NCBI GenBank assembly: GCA_030657355.1
Contig: CP131056.1
Location: 2,438,501-2,502,500, forward strand
Direction: 5' to 3'
Length of the DNA: 64,000 bases
From: Radicibacter daui
GTDB lineage: Bacteria > Pseudomonadota > Alphaproteobacteria > Radicibacterales > Radicibacteraceae
The first letter of the stretch is position 1, and every line of letters starts with the position of its first letter. The position numbers and the translations under genes are program-made. Under the pieces are notes generated by a model, which saw nothing but the letters and a program-made list of their open reading frames with translations, did no database searches and was not told the DNA's origin. Below, piece by piece: positions 26,321-35,405 of this stretch.

Positions 26321-28210
26321 ATGTTACAGCTCACCAATATCACGCTGCGTGTCTCCGGCCGCCCATTGCTGGAAGACGCTTCCCTGACCGTCCCGGCCGG
26401 CCACAAGGTCTCTCTTGTCGGCCGCAACGGCACTGGCAAAACCACGCTGCTGCGTGCGATTGCCGGGGAGATCGGCCTTGACGGCGGCTCCATCGACATT
26501 CCGCCGCGCCTGCGCGTGGGCCTTACCCGGCAGGAGGCTCCCGCCGGACCGCAGAGCCTGATCGACACCGTGCTCGCCGCGGATACCGAGCGCACGGCCC
26601 TTCTGGCGGAAGCGGAGACAGCAACAGACCCGCACCGCATCGCCGAGATCCATACCCGCCTCGCCGATATCGAAGCCCACACCGCAGAAGCGCGCGCCGG
26701 GACCATTCTCTATGGCCTGGGTTTCGACGGCGATGCACAACGCCGGCCTTGTGCCGATTTTTCTGGCGGCTGGCGCATGCGTGTTGCCCTTGCCGGTCTG
26801 CTTTTCAGCCAGCCAGACCTGCTGCTGCTGGACGAGCCGACTAACCATCTCGATCTGGAAGCGACACTCTGGCTGCAATCCTACCTGCGCACCTATCCAC
26901 ACACCGTGCTGCTGGTAAGCCATGACCGCGAGCTTCTGAACGCGGTGCCGCAGGCAACTGTGCATCTCGACCAGAACAAGCTCACGCTCTACTCGGGCGG
27001 CTATGACCGCTTCGAGCGCACAAGGCGTGAGCAGCTGGAACGCCAGCAGGCGATGGCCGCGCGGCAGGAAGTGCAGCGGGCTCACCTGCAGAGCTTCGTT
27101 GACCGCTTTCGCTACAAGGCCAGCAAAGCCAAACAGGCCCAGTCGCGCATCAAGATGCTGGAACGCATGGAGCCGATTGCCTCGGTGGTCGAGGCGCACA
27201 CCATCAGTTTCAACTTCCCCTCGCCGGAACCCCTCGCCCCGCCCCTGATGGTGATGGACAAGGTCAGCGTCGGTTATGAGGCGCGCACCGTGCTGCGAGG
27301 CCTAAACCTGCGTATCGACGAGGAGGATCGTATTGGCCTGCTCGGCGCCAACGGCAACGGCAAGTCCACGCTTGCCAAGCTTATCGCCGGCCGGCTCGAG
27401 GCAATGTCAGGCGATTTGCGCAAGTCTGGCAAATTGCGCATCGGCTATTTCGCCCAGCATCAGGCGGAGGAATTCGATCTTTCACTGACCGTACTGGCGC
27501 AGGCCCGGCGCTGGATGCCGGAAGCCAACGAGGAAAAGGTTCGCAGCCACCTCGGCCGCTTCGGCTTTGGTCAGGACCGTGCGGGAACCAGTGTCGGCAA
27601 TCTCTCGGGCGGTGAGAAAGCCCGCCTCCTGTTCGCGATGATCTCGCGCGAGGCGCCGCACATTTTGATCCTCGACGAGCCGACGAACCATCTGGATGTC
27701 GACAGCCGTCAGGCACTGATCGTGGCGCTCAACGAATTTCAGGGAACCGTCATCCTCGTCTCGCACGACCCGCACCTGATCGAGGCCACGGCGGATCGCC
27801 TGTGGCTGGTTGCCGGCGGCGAAGCAAAGCCGTTTGACGGCGACATGGATGATTATCGCAGCTGGCTGCTGGAACGGGCGCGGGAACAGCGTAATGGCGG
27901 GGAACGGGCAGCCGAAGATGGCAGCGCCAACCGCAAGGACCAGCGCCGTGCTGCCGCCGAATTGCGTCAGCAGCTGGCTCCGCTGAAGAAGAAGGTCGAT
28001 GTGGCGGAAAAGCGCGTCGACAAGCTTTCTGCTGAAAAGGCAGGCATCGAACAGAGGCTCGCCGACCCTGGCCTTTATTCCGGGCCTGCCGAGAAGGTGA
28101 CGGCGCTACAGAAGTCGCTCGCCGATACCGGACGTCAGCTCGAAGCGGCAGAAATGGAATGGCTGGAGGCCCAGGAAGCCTACGACAATGCTATGTCGCA
28201 AACCGTATAA
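26321..28210 (+). CDS. ABC-F family ATPase (ribosome-associated, YheS/Uup-like)
   Basis: A soluble twin-ATPase of 629 residues with no membrane domain. Domain 1: Walker A GRNGTGKTTLL, signature FSGGWRMRVALA, Walker B LLLLDEPTNHLD. Domain 2: GANGNGKSTLA, LSGGEKARLLFA, ILILDEPTNHLD. Between them is the charged P-site-tRNA-interaction linker (RRREQLERQQAMAARQE region), and the last ~90 residues are a coiled coil, the layout of YheS/Uup proteins acting on stalled ribosomes. The ATG at 26321 opens directly on the first ABC domain. It is not one of the known antibiotic-resistance ABC-F types on visible features. Confidence 0.92.
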   Translation: MLQLTNITLRVSGRPLLEDASLTVPAGHKVSLVGRNGTGKTTLLRAIAGEIGLDGGSIDIPPRLRVGLTRQEAPAGPQSLIDTVLAADTERTALLAEAETATDPHRIAEIHTRLADIEAHTAEARAGTILYGLGFDGDAQRRPCADFSGGWRMRVALAGLLFSQPDLLLLDEPTNHLDLEATLWLQSYLRTYPHTVLLVSHDRELLNAVPQATVHLDQNKLTLYSGGYDRFERTRREQLERQQAMAARQEVQRAHLQSFVDRFRYKASKAKQAQSRIKMLERMEPIASVVEAHTISFNFPSPEPLAPPLMVMDKVSVGYEARTVLRGLNLRIDEEDRIGLLGANGNGKSTLAKLIAGRLEAMSGDLRKSGKLRIGYFAQHQAEEFDLSLTVLAQARRWMPEANEEKVRSHLGRFGFGQDRAGTSVGNLSGGEKARLLFAMISREAPHILILDEPTNHLDVDSRQALIVALNEFQGTVILVSHDPHLIEATADRLWLVAGGEAKPFDGDMDDYRSWLLERAREQRNGGERAAEDGSANRKDQRRAAAELRQQLAPLKKKVDVAEKRVDKLSAEKAGIEQRLADPGLYSGPAEKVTALQKSLADTGRQLEAAEMEWLEAQEAYDNAMSQTV

Positions 28211-28246
28211 GTTCGAAATTTATAAAAGTGATTAAGTCACTTCGGT

Positions 28247-28708
28247 TTATTTGAAAAGCTCGTCACTCTCCCCGTCGACAACAATTGCCAGGGGCGGAGT
28301 TTTGTCGGAGAAATCAATTTGAACAGAGTCAAAATTCTCAGCCTTGATTATTAAGTTATCCCCTGAAATGCCAAATTTCCAAAATGGTGGTGTTGGAAGC
28401 ATATAGCGTCCCACATATTCTCCTGAAGCGGAGATAACGAGTACCATTTGACCACCGTGAACGCTCGCACCGCTCGACGCGCCAATCGCGTACTGAAGAG
28501 AATACAAGGCGCATCGCCCGGCCACTTCGGGTACAGAACCTATTGATCTAACGTCTATTTTAGCAGCTGCGCAGTCGGATGGGCCAGAATATTGGCCCGC
28601 ACTCAATATTGAACGCAAATTTCCAAGGCAGTCAGCCTTAGCCCGTGATCCGAGCCCCAATAGCGGCATCAGGACAAGCACCACGAATATAGGATTTGTC
28701 ACTCTCAT
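28247..28708 (-). CDS. orphan exported protein, AT-rich
   Basis: 153 residues with a signal peptide (MRVTNPIFVVLVLMPLLGLGSRAKA) and a mature part containing four cysteines that could form disulfides (at ADCLGNL, PSDCAAAK, GRCALY). No family is recognised. Its base composition differs from its neighbours: one 60-base stretch (28321-28380) has only 23 G/C. Codon use includes many A/T-ending codons, rare elsewhere in the window. It lies between the ABC-F gene (converging) and the amtB terminator, and is probably acquired. Confidence 0.6.
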   Translation of the reverse strand: MRVTNPIFVVLVLMPLLGLGSRAKADCLGNLRSILSAGQYSGPSDCAAAKIDVRSIGSVPEVAGRCALYSLQYAIGASSGASVHGGQMVLVISASGEYVGRYMLPTPPFWKFGISGDNLIIKAENFDSVQIDFSDKTPPLAIVVDGESDELFK

Positions 28709-28781
28709 CCTACGACCTACCGGCTATTGACCATACCTCCACCCAGGAGGAGATAATCCCAATTTCCGAGCAGGATGAGAC

Positions 28782-28824
28782 AAAAACAAACAGCCCCGGC
28801 GTTATTGCCGGGGCTGTTGTTTTT
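28782..28824 (-). terminator. intrinsic terminator of amtB
   Basis: Stem ACAGCCCCGGC / GCCGGGGCTGT (28790-28817) with a short AT loop, flanked by A-rich DNA on one side and TTGTTTTT on the other. It lies about 40 bases beyond the amtB stop and could also stop read-through from the other strand. Confidence 0.9.
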
Positions 28825-28862
28825 ACCATGCATGAGCCCGAAAGCTCAGGCAGTGGCTCCTA

Positions 28863-30203
28863 TCAGGAATGATAGGCGCGCTCGCCGTGAGTGGAGATGT
28901 CGAGACCTTCCAGCTCCTGCTCCGGGGTGACACGCAGGCCAACGATGAGGTCGACGATCTTGTAGAGGATCGCGGAACCGACACCGGACCACACCAGGGT
29001 CAGGATCACAGCCTTGAACTGGGTCCAGACCTGGCCAGCCATGCTGTAGTCGTCGAGGCCGACGCCGCCGAGGTCCGGGCTCACCAGGATGCCGGTGCCG
29101 ATGGCGCCGACGATACCGCCGATGCAGTGCACGCCGAACACGTCGAGGCTGTCGTCATAACCGAAGGCATTCTTGACCTTCGAGCAGAAGAAGAAGCAGA
29201 CGACGCCGGTGACGAGGCCCAGAACCACCGAGCCCATCGGGCCGGCGAAACCGGCGGCCGGGGTGACGGCCACAAGGCCGGCAACCGCCCCGGAAACCAT
29301 GCCCAGCAAGGACGGCTTGCCCTTGACGGCCCACTCGGCGAACAGCCAGGAGAGCGCGGCAGCGGCCGGAGCAACGAAGGTGTTGAGGAAGGCGAGAGCG
29401 GTGACGCCGTTGGCTTCAAGGTTGGAGCCGGCGTTGAAGCCGAACCAGCCCACCCACAGCAGGGAAGCGCCGATGAGGGTCATGGTCAGCGAGTGCGGAG
29501 CCATGATTTCCTTACCGTAACCGGCACGCTTGCCGATCATGAGGCAGCCCACCATGCCGGCGATACCGGCATTGATGTGAACGACGGTGCCGCCGGCGAA
29601 GTCCAGCGTGCCCCAGTCGAAGGCAAGACCGCCGGTGGACCACACCATGTGGGCAACCGGGAAGTAGATGAAGGTCACCCACAGGATGATGAACAGCACC
29701 AGCGCGGAGAATTTGAAGCGCTCGGCGAAGGAACCGATGATCAGGGCCGGGGTGATGCAGGCGAAGGTCATCTGGAAGACGACGAAAGCCTGCTCGGGGA
29801 TGAAGACGCCATCGCTGAAGGTCGCCGCGCCGCAGGTCGGCAGCACGCCGGCCAGGAAGGCCTTAGAGAAGCCGCCGATGAAGGCGTTGGCGGAACCGCC
29901 GTCGGTGAAGGAGAGCGAATAACCGTAGACAACCCAGATAACCGCCACCAGCGAGACGATCATGAACACCTGGGAGAGGACGGACAGCATGTTCTTGGTA
30001 CGAACCAGACCGCCGTAGAACAGGGCGAGAGCCGGAATGCTCATCATCAGCACAAGGGCCGACGAGATCAGCATCCAGGTGGTGTCACCCTTGTTGATCT
30101 GGGCAGTCACGTCTTCACAGGTGTCAGCGAACGCAGGCGTAGCCATCAGCGATGCGATGGCCAGTACCGGCGTTGCCCTCAACCACTTAGAGGCAAGCTT
30201 CAT
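28863..30203 (-). CDS. amtB: ammonium transporter AmtB
   Basis: Inner-membrane ammonium channel. 446 residues: a cleavable signal peptide ending at TPAFA, then eleven hydrophobic segments. Family motifs include ALALFYGGLVRTKNMLS, the NAGIAGMVG region, HINAGIAG, and DDSLDVFGVHCIGGIVGAIGTG with the pore histidine. AGGAG lies 7 bases before the ATG. The partner PII gene glnK, often just upstream of amtB, is absent here. A sigma-54-like element about 330 bases upstream suggests nitrogen control through NtrC. Confidence 0.97.
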   Translation of the reverse strand: MKLASKWLRATPVLAIASLMATPAFADTCEDVTAQINKGDTTWMLISSALVLMMSIPALALFYGGLVRTKNMLSVLSQVFMIVSLVAVIWVVYGYSLSFTDGGSANAFIGGFSKAFLAGVLPTCGAATFSDGVFIPEQAFVVFQMTFACITPALIIGSFAERFKFSALVLFIILWVTFIYFPVAHMVWSTGGLAFDWGTLDFAGGTVVHINAGIAGMVGCLMIGKRAGYGKEIMAPHSLTMTLIGASLLWVGWFGFNAGSNLEANGVTALAFLNTFVAPAAAALSWLFAEWAVKGKPSLLGMVSGAVAGLVAVTPAAGFAGPMGSVVLGLVTGVVCFFFCSKVKNAFGYDDSLDVFGVHCIGGIVGAIGTGILVSPDLGGVGLDDYSMAGQVWTQFKAVILTLVWSGVGSAILYKIVDLIVGLRVTPEQELEGLDISTHGERAYHS

Positions 30204-30782
30204 TATTATGCTCCTGGGTGTGTTTACGCCCTGAATTGCCCGGGAGCCTCCCGGACAACCCCATATTATGACTTCGAACCTCGAACCCGGCAGCGGCCCC
30301 CCTCGGGACGATCATTGCCTTGGGCGCCCCCTTTCCAGTTCAGCCGGGGCACCGCTGCTGTGGCCCTAGTTAACTGGGCCGAAAACCGTTTTGCCGACTG
30401 TCACCCCTCAGGGTTCCCCTCCGGCTTTACCCCCTCACCGGCCTTTCGGCGCGCTGCAGGACCATGATGTGTCTGATGGGTTGGCAACGCCCGAGCGCCC
30501 CCTGCGCCCACCAAAGCACGGACCAACTCTTCAAACAGCGTGCCAAAGCAGTATTTGACTGAAATATCCGGGAATTGCCCCGCCCTCGCGCCCTCCGGAC
30601 GGGCTCAGACGAAAAATGACCTAAAAATGACCGCCCGCATTTTAACCTATCTGCCTATTTTTTGCCCAAAGATTATTCAACGCTCCACCGGAAGCAGAAA
30701 AGGACAATGCAGAAGACCGCTCCTGCGACAGACATCAGGGCAAAAACAACGCGGCGGCCCCGGATTGCGGGAGCGCAGCCTG
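30204..30782. other. long gene-free leader/promoter region of amtB
   Basis: No credible coding sequence is seen on either strand; short ORFs here have no ribosome site and unconserved composition. It holds the sigma-54-like element at 30530-30546 and ends at the holC terminator. Much of it is pyrimidine-rich on the plus strand. Confidence 0.6.
30530..30546 (-). promoter_or_regulatory. sigma-54-like promoter element upstream of amtB
   Basis: On the minus strand the DNA reads TTGGCACGCTGTTTGAA. The -24 part (TTGGCACG) matches consensus completely and the spacing to TTG is right; the -12 GC is GA. The direction is towards amtB, about 330 bases away. Confidence 0.45.
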
Positions 30783-30827
30783 AAAAAACAAGGCCGGGCG
30801 CCTCATCACGAAAGCGCCCGGCCCTGT
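30783..30827 (-). terminator. intrinsic terminator of pepA-holC
   Basis: A perfect stem GGCCGGGCGC / GCGCCCGGCC with a 12-base loop, followed on the minus strand by TTGTTTTTTC. It lies about 50 bases after the holC stop. Confidence 0.9.
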
Positions 30828-30875
30828 CAGTTGATATCTTCACAATGCCGCGGTGCGATACCCGGCGAAGGCTGG

Positions 30876-31328
30876 TTATGCCTTGCGGACCCAGCCTCCC
30901 TCCTCCGCCTGCTGCCAGTAGGTCATCTCGTGCCCGCCGTCCTTGTAGCGGCGCCAACGCCCCCGGGCGGCCGCAAGGGCTTCCTCATCGCGACCATCGA
31001 ACATGTCACAGATAAGCGTCCAGTGATCGCCTTCACCGGCCTCCATACCGTCAAGCTGGAAGACGACCGATGCCCCGTTTGGCACATCGCCCGGCTCCTC
31101 CGTCAGCCACAAGGGCTGATCGGCCGCAAAACCATCCTCTTTTGAGCCGTGCGGCAGGAAACCATCCCGGCTCCAGCTCCAGAGCAGCTGGTTCAAATGG
31201 CTGACACGCTGCGAGCTGCCGGCGAGCACAATCGCCCGCAGCCCACGGTCGAGGCACTTTTCCAGCAGCCGCGGAAGGACATCCTCCAGCGGCTGCCGGC
31301 CAAGGTGATAAAAGCGGACTTCCGCCAT
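30876..31328 (-). CDS. holC: DNA polymerase III chi subunit
   Basis: Clamp-loader accessory subunit that contacts single-strand-binding protein. 150 residues from MAEVRFYHLG; the family shows RFYHLGRQPLEDVLPRLLEKCLDRGLRA at the start, then LLWSWSRDGFLPHG and QPLWLT. The in-frame sequence upstream to 31475 is inside pepA and not part of the protein. It starts just after pepA, a pairing typical of Proteobacteria. Confidence 0.95.
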   Translation of the reverse strand: MAEVRFYHLGRQPLEDVLPRLLEKCLDRGLRAIVLAGSSQRVSHLNQLLWSWSRDGFLPHGSKEDGFAADQPLWLTEEPGDVPNGASVVFQLDGMEAGEGDHWTLICDMFDGRDEEALAAARGRWRRYKDGGHEMTYWQQAEEGGWVRKA

Positions 31329-31335
31329 GGGCGGA

Positions 31336-32838
31336 TCAGACCTCGAACCCGGCGACCCAGTCGTCCAGCAGGCGCACGCCGAAGGCAGTACCGCCCTTCG
31401 GCACTGTCGGCTTGTCCTTGCCCGACCAGGTCGTGCCGGCGATATCGAGGTGAGCCCACTTCGTCTCACCGACAAAACGCTTGAGGAATTGCGCCGCCGT
31501 GATCGAGCCGGCCTCGCCGCGCGGACCGATGTTCTTCATATCGGCAATGTCGCAATCGAGCATGCGGTCATAGGCATCGTCGAGCGGGAAACGCCACAGC
31601 TTCTCGCCGGTGGCCTTGCCGGAAACTTCCAGCGCCTTGGCAAGCTTGTCGTCGTTGGAGAACAGGCCCGCATATTCGTGACCAAGGCCTACGATGATGG
31701 CACCGGTCAGGGTTGCCAGATCGACCATATGCGTCGGCTTGTATGTCTCCTTGACGTACCAGAGCACGTCGGCGAGCACGAGGCGGCCTTCCGCATCCGT
31801 GTTCAGCACTTCGATGGTCTGGCCGGACATGGAGGTAACCACGTCACCGGGACGCTGGGCGTTGCCGTCCGGCATGTTCTCCACGAGGCCAATGGCGCCA
31901 ATGACATTGACCTTGGCCTTGCGGCCGGCAAGCGCCTTCATGAGGCCGGAGACGACGCCTGCACCGCCCATGTCCCACTTCATGTCTTCCATGGAGGCGG
32001 CAGGCTTCAGCGACAGGCCACCTGAATCGAACGTCACACCCTTGCCGATAACGGCCAGCGGCGCTTCGTCCTTCTTGCCGCCATTCCAGCGCATGATCAT
32101 GATCGCCGGCGGGAAGGCGCTGCCCTGGGCCACGCCCAGCAGTGCCCCCATGCCCAGCTTCTTCATCTTCTTGGCGTCCAGCACCTCGATCTCGATGCCG
32201 GTCTCTTCCAGCTCTTTCGTCACCTGAGCGACAAAGGTTTCCGGATAAAGCAGGTTTGGCGGCTGCCAGACGAGATCACGCGTCAGGAAAACACCCTCGG
32301 CAACGGCCTCCAGCGACTGGAACTGCTTCCTGGCATGCTTGGGGCCCTCGGTCGCCACCACAAGGCTCGCCGGGGGAACGGCGGCATCCGCTTTCTTCGC
32401 CTTGCTCTTGTAATTGTCGAAAGCGTAGCTGCGCAGCAAGGCGCCATAGGCCAGCTGGGCGGCAAAAACGCCCGGCTCCAGCTTGCTTCCCTCGGGCAGG
32501 CCGGCCAGAACCGTCGCCGCCTTGGCCTTGAGCCCCAGCAATACAGCCATCAGCGTGCCGCCGGCATCCGCCGCAGCAGCGGAATCGATCTTTGCGACCT
32601 TGCCAACGCCCAGCAACACCACGTGGCTGACAGCCGGCAGGTCGTGCGGCGCGGCCAGCACGAGGGTCTGCCCCGCCTTGCCGCTGAAGGAAGCTCCGTT
32701 TTCCAGCGCCCGTGCAATCTGCCCGCCGGTCGCAGCGTCAATCGACTGCGCCCCGCCGCTGAGCGTCCCACCTTCGGCGACAAGAACGGCCAGCACGCCG
32801 GCTTTCGGCTCGGCCACTTCTGCAAAGCTGATTTTCAT
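31336..32838 (-). CDS. pepA: cytosolic leucyl aminopeptidase
   Basis: M17 metallopeptidase releasing N-terminal residues; in some bacteria it also binds DNA. 500 residues. The metal/active-site motifs are GKGVTFDSGGLSLKPA (Lys/Asp), KWDMGGAGVV and NTDAEGRLVLADVLWY. The N-terminal macro-like domain is alanine-rich. Followed by holC. It is divergent from lptF, with about 250 bases between. Confidence 0.97.
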   Translation of the reverse strand: MKISFAEVAEPKAGVLAVLVAEGGTLSGGAQSIDAATGGQIARALENGASFSGKAGQTLVLAAPHDLPAVSHVVLLGVGKVAKIDSAAAADAGGTLMAVLLGLKAKAATVLAGLPEGSKLEPGVFAAQLAYGALLRSYAFDNYKSKAKKADAAVPPASLVVATEGPKHARKQFQSLEAVAEGVFLTRDLVWQPPNLLYPETFVAQVTKELEETGIEIEVLDAKKMKKLGMGALLGVAQGSAFPPAIMIMRWNGGKKDEAPLAVIGKGVTFDSGGLSLKPAASMEDMKWDMGGAGVVSGLMKALAGRKAKVNVIGAIGLVENMPDGNAQRPGDVVTSMSGQTIEVLNTDAEGRLVLADVLWYVKETYKPTHMVDLATLTGAIIVGLGHEYAGLFSNDDKLAKALEVSGKATGEKLWRFPLDDAYDRMLDCDIADMKNIGPRGEAGSITAAQFLKRFVGETKWAHLDIAGTTWSGKDKPTVPKGGTAFGVRLLDDWVAGFEV

Positions 32839-33087
32839 TGATTATCCCACCAGATCAGATGTCGTGCGTGATTGCGGTAGCCACCGAGTTGCACCAAAAT
32901 CCGGGCCGGAATAAGGGGCCGCAGATTGGCACTTGAATTCTCCGGCTGACGCGGCACTGTGCCCCGCGCAATCGCGAGACGAAAGACAGTAGAACCCCTT
33001 ATGGCCCCCGGCAAGCCAATGCCTGCCGCGCCGGGAGCCGGGATCTGATCCGTCAGGGGGCATCCGGGGATGCGAAACAGGGGATAG

Positions 33088-34218
33088 ATGACAAGGATAG
33101 ACCGATATCTGCTGCGCCAGACCATGACGGCCGTGCTGTTCGTCATTCTGGTGATAGCCAGTGTCATCTGGATTACGCAGACGCTGCGCTTCGTCGATTA
33201 TCTGGTCGATGACGGCGCCCCGTTCAGCCTGTTTCTGAAGATCATCCTGCTGGCGATCCCGACTTTCCTCGGCGTGATCGTCCCCATCGGCCTCTTTATC
33301 GGCACACTTTTTACCTATAATCGCCTGCTCCAGGACAGCGAGTTGCACGCCATGCGCGCTGCCGGTCTCGGTCCCATGGCACTGGCGCGCCCGGCACTCA
33401 TCCTAGCCGGGGTGCTCGCGTTTCTTCTGCTCATGCTGAACAATGTCTGGGCGCCGGCGGTGCATCGGGAACTCTCCTTCCTGCAGCAGATCGCCCAGTC
33501 CCAGTTCACCTCAAGCCTGCTGCGCGAAGGCGTCTTCCAGCAGGTCTCCGATAACGTCACGATCTATGTCCGCGAACGTGACCGCTCCGGCTCCCTGCGC
33601 GGCATCCTGATGCATGATTTCAGCAACAAGCAGAAGCCGGTCACCATCATGGCGGAAAAAGGCCTGCTGGTGACCGATGATGGCCAGCCGCGCATTATGG
33701 TCTATGAAGGCAACCGGCAGGAATTCGACCGGCAAACCGGACAGGCCAATGTCCTCTTTTTCGACCGTTATAGCCTTGATCTCGGAGCGCTGCGGCCGGA
33801 CATGCGGGACCGTTGGCCAGACAGCCGCGAAGTCTCCACCATCGACCTGATTTCCCCCTCGCCTGAAGCTATCAAGCGCGGACTGGAGGATCGTTATCGC
33901 GCCGAAGCGCATCAACGCCTCTCTCAGCCGTTGCTCTGCTTTTCGATGGTTCTTATGGCGCTGGCGACACTGCTGGCCGGTGACTTCAATCGCAAGGGCA
34001 ACCTGAAGCGGATAGCCGGCGCAGCGCTTGGCGCCGTCATCTTCCAGGGCAGCACGATCGGTATCTACAAGGTGGTGGGTCTGCGCCCGGAACTGCTGCT
34101 GCTCGATTACATTGTCGCCTTGCTGCCCGGCGCCATCTCGCTGACGATGTTGCTGGGCGGGATCAAGGGCGTGATGGCGATGCGGCCACGCTTCCTTCGC
34201 CGGGGAGCTGCCCTATGA
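33088..34218 (+). CDS. lptF: LPS export permease LptF
   Basis: One of two inner-membrane permeases that extract LPS for the LptB2FG complex. 376 residues with three transmembrane helices at each end and a periplasmic beta-jellyroll between, the YjgP/YjgQ layout. Starts MTRIDRYLLRQTMTAVLFVIL; AGGGGATAG precedes the ATG. The stop overlaps the lptG start by 4 bases. Confidence 0.95.
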   Translation: MTRIDRYLLRQTMTAVLFVILVIASVIWITQTLRFVDYLVDDGAPFSLFLKIILLAIPTFLGVIVPIGLFIGTLFTYNRLLQDSELHAMRAAGLGPMALARPALILAGVLAFLLLMLNNVWAPAVHRELSFLQQIAQSQFTSSLLREGVFQQVSDNVTIYVRERDRSGSLRGILMHDFSNKQKPVTIMAEKGLLVTDDGQPRIMVYEGNRQEFDRQTGQANVLFFDRYSLDLGALRPDMRDRWPDSREVSTIDLISPSPEAIKRGLEDRYRAEAHQRLSQPLLCFSMVLMALATLLAGDFNRKGNLKRIAGAALGAVIFQGSTIGIYKVVGLRPELLLLDYIVALLPGAISLTMLLGGIKGVMAMRPRFLRRGAAL

Positions 34219-35315
34219 GCCGCGTGTCCCCCCTGCTCTCCCGCTATCTTGCCAAACAGTTTCTTGTCGGCTTCGTCGCCTGTATGGCGGTGCTTGCCGG
34301 CATCATCATCCTTTTCGAGACCGTCGAACTGCTGCGCCGGGCCGAAGGACACGACGACATCTCCATCCTGACGCTGGTGGAAATGGCGTTCCTGAAGACG
34401 CCGGAAACCGTTCAGATCATCATGCCGTTCGGCATCCTGTTTTCGGCCCTCTACACACTCTGGCGCCTCAGCCGCAGCCAGGAACTGATCGTGGCAAGAG
34501 CCGTCGGTGTGTCGGTATGGCAGTATCTCCTGCCCCTGTTGCTGGTCGGTTTTGCGCTCGGCGTCACACGCGTGGCGGTCATCAACCCCATCGGTGCGGC
34601 GATGATTACCCGTTACGAGCAGCTGGACAGCCGGCTGCTCCGCGGCAAGTCCGGCACGATCAACATCTCCAAGGGCGGCTTGTGGCTCAGGCAATCCGGA
34701 GATGCCGATGCCTCCATCGTCATTCACGCCGAAGGCATTGAACCCAGCGGCGACGTCTTTCGTATGGTGACGGTATTTTTTGTCAAACCCGATGGCTCAT
34801 TCACCAGCCGCTACGATGCAAAGACTGCAAAGTTGCATGGCGGCAACTGGCGGCTCGATGACGTCTGGATCAATCGCCCCAACCTGCCAACCAGCCATGT
34901 CGACCAAATCTCGTTGCAGACAGATCTGACCATCGGACAGATCGAGGAAAGTCTGGCGGCGCCCGAGACACTTTCCTTCTGGAGCCTGCCGCAGTTCATC
35001 CGGACACTGCAACTCACCGGCTTTTCCGCCCGTCGCCATCAGCTTTATTTCCAGAGCTTGCTGGCAACGCCCTTTCTCTTCAGCGCCATGGTGCTATTTG
35101 CTGCAGCCTTTTCCATCCGCAGCACGCGGCGGGGCGGAAACTTCGTGCTGATTGCCGGCGGTGTGGCAACCGGGCTTGGCATTTATGTGCTGAACGACGT
35201 GATCGGGGCGATGGGCACGTCAGAAATCCTGCCGGTTTTTGTTTCGGCATGGTTTCCCTCCGTCATCGCCCTGATTGCAGCCACGATTATCCTGCTTCAT
35301 GTCGAGGATGGTTGA
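34215..35315 (+). CDS. lptG: LPS export permease LptG
   Basis: Partner of LptF, 366 residues with the same fold: N-terminal LLSRYLAKQFLVGFVACMAVL, a periplasmic domain, and C-terminal helices. ATGA overlap with lptF. Next comes surA after only 90 bases: lptD, which usually sits here in alphaproteobacteria, is missing. Confidence 0.95.
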   Translation: MSRVSPLLSRYLAKQFLVGFVACMAVLAGIIILFETVELLRRAEGHDDISILTLVEMAFLKTPETVQIIMPFGILFSALYTLWRLSRSQELIVARAVGVSVWQYLLPLLLVGFALGVTRVAVINPIGAAMITRYEQLDSRLLRGKSGTINISKGGLWLRQSGDADASIVIHAEGIEPSGDVFRMVTVFFVKPDGSFTSRYDAKTAKLHGGNWRLDDVWINRPNLPTSHVDQISLQTDLTIGQIEESLAAPETLSFWSLPQFIRTLQLTGFSARRHQLYFQSLLATPFLFSAMVLFAAAFSIRSTRRGGNFVLIAGGVATGLGIYVLNDVIGAMGTSEILPVFVSAWFPSVIALIAATIILLHVEDG

Positions 35316-35405
35316 AATCCCGCCCATTTACTGACCTATTGGCGCCGTAAGGACTGGCGCTTCCGAGGCGTCACCCGCCTGCTGCCCTTTGATCACCACC
35401 ACCCG

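Noticed and set aside
30673-30957. 94-residue minus-strand frame between amtB and holC
   Set aside because: It overlaps the holC end and its strong terminator, has arginine-rich shadow-like composition and no ribosome site.
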